From positions 11,811 through 75,810 of the forward strand of contig CABUXT010000008.1 of assembly GCA_902495705.1 (NCBI GenBank): a stretch of 64,000 bases of DNA. The letters run 5' to 3'. The DNA comes from an uncultured cyanobacterium (GTDB lineage: Bacteria; Cyanobacteriota; Vampirovibrionia; Gastranaerophilales; Gastranaerophilaceae). The translations under genes were made by a program, and so were the position numbers. This document shows, piece by piece, positions 61,173 to 64,000 of the stretch (position 1 is the first letter of the stretch; every line of letters starts with the position of its first letter). Under the pieces are notes generated by a model. The model saw nothing but the letters and a program-made list of their open reading frames with translations. It was not told where the DNA came from and ran no database searches.

Positions 61173-62192
61173 TCAAATCACTCTATTTTTTCTTCCACCG
61201 GTGACATAATCTGACAAACTTTCAAATGTCACTTTCAAAATATAATCGACTGACTCTTGCGTATTATATGCCATGTGCGGAGTCAAAATCACATTAGGCA
61301 GTTTGGACAATTTCTGAACAGATTTTGAGGTCTCAACGCAAAAAACTGACGACCTTTCGCGCTCCCCATTTTTATCAGAATTTACGTCAGGGCATGCCAC
61401 AACATCTAATGCAATACCACGGAATTTCCCATTTTTCGCAAATTTGGCAAGCGCATTTGTGTTTACGAGTTCGCCGCGCGATACGTTGATAAAATAAACC
61501 CCATCCTTCATTTTGGCAAATTGTTCATCTGAAATCATGTGATAATTATCCTTTGTATAAGGTAAGTGCAGAGAAATTACATCAGAATCGGACAGCAGGG
61601 TGTCAAAATCAACGTATTCTACACCAAATTCTTCAATTAATTCTTCTTGCGGTCGGATATCATAAGCCAAAACCTTCATCCCAAAACAACTTGCCATTTT
61701 TATTACAGATTTGCCGATTGCTCCTGTGCCGATTATCCCAAGAGTTAAAGTGTTTAAATCCCTTCCGCAAAAATCCAAAGAATGAAATGAGTCATCGTAG
61801 ACCGCCCCAATTGCAGAATATAAATTCCTGATTAAAGATATCAAAACTCCAATCGTGAACTGTGCAACAGAAGTTACGCCGTAAGAATTTACGTTGACCA
61901 GTGCAATGTGTTTGTTTACGCACGAATTTAAACAAATGTGGTCGTAACCTGTTGAGCGAGTCGAAATTACTCTGAGATTTTTGAATTTTGAAATCACTTT
62001 TTCGTTTATCGTCGATGTGATAAAAACGCTTATAATCATTGTTTCTTCAAAATCCTCTTCAGATAACAAGTCAAGGGTTGTTTCATCCAAACTTTCTTTG
62101 AAAAATTTTATTTCAAAATTGCTAAATTGATTTTCCTTAAAAAATTTTTCTTCTGATTCTCTAAAATCGAAAAGTAACATTTTGCAAGACAT
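61173..62192 (-). CDS. D-2-hydroxyacid dehydrogenase (D-lactate dehydrogenase-like)
   Basis: The 339-residue product has the NAD motif LGIIGTGAIGKSVIK, the YGVTSVAQFTIG segment before it, the catalytic-Arg block FINVSRGELVN, and ILTPHMAYNT with the catalytic His. It resembles fermentative D-LDH in length and order. A related 2-hydroxyacid could be the substrate. The ALDVV segment is followed by a long polar loop (NSDKNGERERSS). AAAAGGAGATATTT precedes ATG. It could regenerate NAD+ from pyruvate made via PFP and pckA-linked carbon flow. Confidence 0.9.
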   Translation of the reverse strand: MSCKMLLFDFRESEEKFFKENQFSNFEIKFFKESLDETTLDLLSEEDFEETMIISVFITSTINEKVISKFKNLRVISTRSTGYDHICLNSCVNKHIALVNVNSYGVTSVAQFTIGVLISLIRNLYSAIGAVYDDSFHSLDFCGRDLNTLTLGIIGTGAIGKSVIKMASCFGMKVLAYDIRPQEELIEEFGVEYVDFDTLLSDSDVISLHLPYTKDNYHMISDEQFAKMKDGVYFINVSRGELVNTNALAKFAKNGKFRGIALDVVACPDVNSDKNGERERSSVFCVETSKSVQKLSKLPNVILTPHMAYNTQESVDYILKVTFESLSDYVTGGRKNRVI

Positions 62193-62442
62193 AAATATCT
62201 CCTTTTGAATGAATTATTTATATAAAGTGTGGAAAATCTATCCGCCAAAAGTCCATCCCCACTTGTCGAATGTAAAACAAAGCCAAAAATTTTATACTAA
62301 AATTACAAGAACCGAGTTTTTTGTATCCTATAGGTCGAATTTCTTCTGCGAGTATAGCGGACATGCAAATCATGCGACTGGGTGCAAAAACAATTACCAT
62401 TCAGACAGCATGACCTGAAAATTACGGTAATTGAAAACAAGC

Positions 62443-62469
62443 GGCGGCGCGACAGAATGTCGCGCCGCC
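62443..62469. terminator. GC-rich perfect hairpin
   Basis: GGCGGCGCGACA pairs with TGTCGCGCCGCC around GAA. The minus strand continues GCTTGTTTTC, so it could end a minus-strand transcript. The plus-strand tail is poor in T. Confidence 0.6.
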
Positions 62470-62541
62470 ACTTTACTATTCCCCACTTCGCCATGCCCAA
62501 GTGGAGAATATTCAAAATATTTTACAAAACTTAACTAATAA

Positions 62542-62620
62542 TCAAACCATGCAAAACCATGCTATAACATGCTTTCCCATGATATATATGTTCTAAAACC
62601 ATGTCATGACATGGTTTTAG
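62542..62620. promoter_or_regulatory. 10-bp-phased CATG array and 28-bp palindrome
   Basis: CATG occurs at 62548, 62558, 62568 and 62578, exactly one helical turn apart. A perfect palindrome, half site CTAAAACCATGTCA, spans 62593-62620. AAAACCATG-like half sites recur in direct and inverted orientation. It looks like a multi-site binding region for an unknown protein. Confidence 0.6.
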
Positions 62621-62701
62621 AGGGTCTTGTCACCCCAAAACCCTGAACAGCACGCCAATACTGGATTGTGTTACAAAACTTCATAACAACATGTTCCGAC
62701 C

Positions 62702-62729
62702 TTGAAAAAAAACTCTTATTTTTTATAAT
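62702..62729 (+). promoter_or_regulatory. Promoter before a 14-codon leaderless ORF
   Basis: TTGAAA (62702-62707) and TATAAT (62724-62729) are 16 bases apart, with AAAAGT and then ATG. Confidence 0.6.
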
Positions 62730-62735
62730 AAAAGT

Positions 62736-62780
62736 ATGAAGTCGGAAGTGATTGATATGAACGGCTTTAGGGGAGATTAA
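62736..62780 (+). CDS. Possible 14-residue leader peptide
   Basis: ATG lies 6 bases after a good -10 box, as in the leaderless genes of this window. The frame reads MKSEVIDMNGFRGD and stops where a 9-bp hairpin (AACCGATAT/ATATCGGTT, 62779-62806) begins. It may be a regulatory upstream ORF or chance. Confidence 0.3.
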   Translation: MKSEVIDMNGFRGD

Positions 62781-62842
62781 CCGATATATATTCATGGATA
62801 TCGGTTTGATAGTTGACAAGACATAAGTGGAGATTATATAAA
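62779..62842 (+). promoter_or_regulatory. Hairpin and promoter of the Cys-rich gene
   Basis: The perfect stem AACCGATAT/ATATCGGTT (62779-62806) is followed by consensus TTGACA (62813-62818) and TATAAA (62837-62842), spaced 18 bases. Confidence 0.6.
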
Positions 62843-62860
62843 TTGTTTAGAAGTAGGGAT

Positions 62861-63064
62861 ATGGGAAGAGCTGTTGCAGTTAGAAGATGGACAACGACAG
62901 CACTGGAATGCTACAAAAGAGGTTGCAATTGCGAAGGTTGTTTTTATAGAGATTTCTTTAGCGGTTCATCACAAAAATGCCAAATGAAAGCGTCCGTTTT
63001 AGAATTAGTAAGAGTTATCGGAACTCCTGATGTAGAATTACCACAATTTTTAGCAGATGAATAA
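62861..63064 (+). CDS. Small Cys-rich protein
   Basis: The 67-residue product starts MGRAVAVRRWTTTALECYKRG, shortly after a consensus promoter. The longer frame from 62813 begins inside the -35 box and is rejected. Five Cys (17, 22, 24, 27, 40) in ECYKRGCNCEGCFY and SQKCQMK suggest a metal site. The C-terminus SVLELVRVIGTPD is helical. I recall similar short proteins of unknown function in gut Firmicutes but cannot name a family. hpf follows 72 bases later with its own promoter. Confidence 0.7.
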   Translation: MGRAVAVRRWTTTALECYKRGCNCEGCFYRDFFSGSSQKCQMKASVLELVRVIGTPDVELPQFLADE

Positions 63065-63075
63065 CAAATTTACCC

Positions 63076-63104
63076 TTTAAAAATTATTCAAATTGTGTTA
63101 TACT
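63076..63104 (+). promoter_or_regulatory. hpf promoter
   Basis: TTTAAA (63076-63081) and TATACT (63099-63104) are 17 bases apart, 32 bases before the hpf ATG. Confidence 0.55.
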
Positions 63105-63136
63105 GACAAAGCAGTATAGAAAATTGGAGGTTTTAA

Positions 63137-63517
63137 ATGCACATACACGTAAACGGAAGAAACATTGAAATTACAGAAGCGATTAAAGCATACGTAAAAG
63201 AAAAAATCGGAAAAGTTGCAACACGTTACGACCAAATTCAAGGTATTGATGTTGTATTATCTGTAATCAAAAACCCTGCTGCAGAAGGCAAACACATCGC
63301 TGAAGTTATTTGCAAAACAAATACAGGCAGCATCCGTTGCGAAGAAGCAGCTGAATCAATGTACGCAAGTATCGATTTGTTGGCTGACAAATTAGCAAGA
63401 CAAATTACAAAATTGAAAGACAAAAACATTTCTTCTGACAAAGCATCTATCCGTACAGATATCAAAGAAGAATCTGAAGAAGATGAAGTTGTAGAAGTAA
63501 AAGCAATTGAAGACTAA
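63137..63517 (+). CDS. hpf: Ribosome hibernation-promoting factor, short form
   Basis: It binds the 30S decoding region and stabilises idle ribosomes. The 126-residue product has the HPF/YfiA fold pattern: MHIHVNGRNIEITEAIKAYV, the IDVVLSVIKN strand, HIAEVICKT, and SMYASIDLLADKLARQI with LKDK after it. The long-form C-terminal dimerisation domain is absent. An acidic tail (EESEEDEVVEVKAIED) replaces it. Cyanobacterial homologues are usually long, so this may act with a separate factor. TTGGAGGTTTTAA precedes ATG. Confidence 0.93.
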   Translation: MHIHVNGRNIEITEAIKAYVKEKIGKVATRYDQIQGIDVVLSVIKNPAAEGKHIAEVICKTNTGSIRCEEAAESMYASIDLLADKLARQITKLKDKNISSDKASIRTDIKEESEEDEVVEVKAIED

Positions 63518-63580
63518 TTAAAATGTTTTTCCGAGCACATCGGAATCCATTCAAGACTAAAATAAATCACAAGATAAATC

Positions 63581-63610
63581 AGACCACTGCACTCACAGTG
63601 GTCTTTTGTT
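63581..63610 (+). terminator. hpf terminator
   Basis: AGACCACTG and CAGTGGTCT form a perfect 9-bp stem with a 6-base loop and a TTTTGTTT tail. Confidence 0.9.
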
Positions 63611-63627
63611 TGGCTTGAGGCAGCTGA

Positions 63628-64000
63628 ACCCTCTCTGGGGGACACTAGCCGAACCAACGAGCAAAGCGAGTTGTGTGAGACTGCGTGCCGTATGGCTGAG
63701 GGCAGGGTGAGGGGTTTTCAACACAGTAGAACAACAATTGTATTGACCGAACCCTCACTCGAAATTGTAACTTTTCGCGTTCCGCTCAAATACAATTTCG
63801 GTCTCTCCCATCCGGAGAGACAAAACAAAGAGGTCTATGTTATAAAATAATTAACTGTCACCCTGAACTCGTTTCAGGGTCTCAAATTGAACAAAAAGGT
63901 CAATGTCATTCCGAATTGCGGATTTTGGCAAGTGCGCCGTGTGAGCGTAGCGAACCCAGCACGTCTTGGCGAGAGCTGCGTTGAGCCGGTCGAGCCGCCA
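63628..64000. repeat. Intergenic repeat array 13, with long element copy 2
   Basis: It contains the second copy of the 190-bp element (63628-63821), a CCCTGAA/TTCAGGG short hairpin (63857-63883), and a GTCATTCCGAA arm at 63905. A GC-rich core follows that arm, and no right arm is reached before the window ends. No gene is seen. Confidence 0.85.

Larger units (their letters stand above)
62193..62735. other. Structured non-coding region upstream of the D-2-hydroxyacid dehydrogenase
   Basis: No ORF here is convincing. The stretch holds three hairpins: 62391-62433 (CAATTACC/GGTAATTG plus an inner TTCAG/CTGAA), 62443-62469 (perfect 12-bp GC-rich GGCGGCGCGACA stem) and 62483-62512 (CCACTT/AAGTGG). 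A CATG array and a palindrome follow at 62542-62620. A TATACT box lies at 62293-62298 (+). It may encode a small RNA, or be an element remnant. Confidence 0.5.

Noticed and set aside
62209..62418. 69-codon plus-strand ORF
   Set aside because: No ribosome site, unlikely composition, and it crosses the hairpin at 62391.
62604..62819. 71-codon minus-strand ORF
   Set aside because: It starts at a codon overlapping the palindrome and covers promoters of the opposite strand. No ribosome site or family match.
14887..63883. Insertion sequences encoding transposases
   Set aside because: No gap contains an ORF with transposase motifs. The repeats are all short and non-coding.
1..64000. tRNA, rRNA, tmRNA or RNase P RNA genes
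   Set aside because: No gap shows a cloverleaf with a GTTCRANNC-type loop or conserved rRNA segments that I could recognise. A covariance scan would be decisive.

Overview
The window reads as an AT-rich chromosome segment of a diderm, non-photosynthetic relative of the cyanobacteria, most likely a gut Gastranaerophilales (Melainabacteria/Vampirovibrionia). This is an inference. It rests on an outer-membrane module (BamA plus OmpH/Skp), three pseudopilin genes with FTLAEVLITLG-type N-termini, a pyrophosphate-dependent phosphofructokinase, ATP-dependent PEP carboxykinase, and a murC-murB-ddl-ftsQ cluster. No rRNA, tRNA, CRISPR array, transposase or prophage gene was recognised.

Layout. 1-8400: end of a DAHP synthase gene, a small membrane protein, a minus-strand operon holA-holB-plsY-proB-proA-tyrA, and two tandem GNAT-like paralogues. 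8.5-14.3 kb: an overlapping operon murC-murB-ddl-ftsQ-prenyl synthase-lepB. 14.3-21.2 kb: a small hypothetical, a PrsA-like foldase lipoprotein, mfd and panE (all minus). 21.3-26.2 kb: an HD-domain protein, pseudopilin 1, PPi-PFK, and a HigBA toxin-antitoxin pair. 26.3-32.1 kb: grpE-dnaJ (no dnaK between them), a secreted beta-propeller, an O-methyltransferase, a HIT protein, a 66-bp-repeat protein and spermidine synthase. 32.7-38.4 kb (minus): bamA-ompH-uridine phosphorylase, then a soluble protein resembling the cytoplasmic domain of FlhA, and rsmI upstream. 38.6-43.8 kb: rsmD, a GT9 glycosyltransferase, a GAF-GGDEF-degenerate-HD protein, thiL and ispD. 44-53 kb: two pseudopilin genes, each divergent from a small HTH gene, and between them leuS, small envelope proteins, a membrane-anchored alpha-crystallin-like protein, an RHH regulator, an L,D-transpeptidase and a ferredoxin. 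53-64 kb: deoB, pckA, small membrane peptides, adk, mntP, a DUF4127 protein, a UbiE-like methyltransferase, a D-2-hydroxyacid dehydrogenase, a structured non-coding region, a Cys-rich small protein and hpf.

Nearly every long gap is packed with short inverted repeats. The largest group has outer arms GTCAyyCTGAA...TTCAGrrTCT. The arms vary in a compensatory way (TTC/GAA, CCC/GGG, TGC/GCA) while the cores are exchanged, so hairpin structure rather than sequence is kept. A second group is headed by GTAG, like REPs mobilised by REP-associated transposases.

The observations most worth following are: (1) the FlhA_C-like protein without an export-gate membrane domain; (2) a recurring promoter layout in which the -10 box ends 6-7 bases before ATG with no Shine-Dalgarno, suggesting leaderless mRNAs for holA, mfd, higB, rsmI, rsmD and the DUF4127 gene; (3) pseudopilin genes with a duplicated signal-like leader paired with divergent HTH genes and repeated operators; (4) the covarying modular repeats; (5) a 10-bp-phased CATG array next to a 28-bp perfect palindrome near 62.6 kb.
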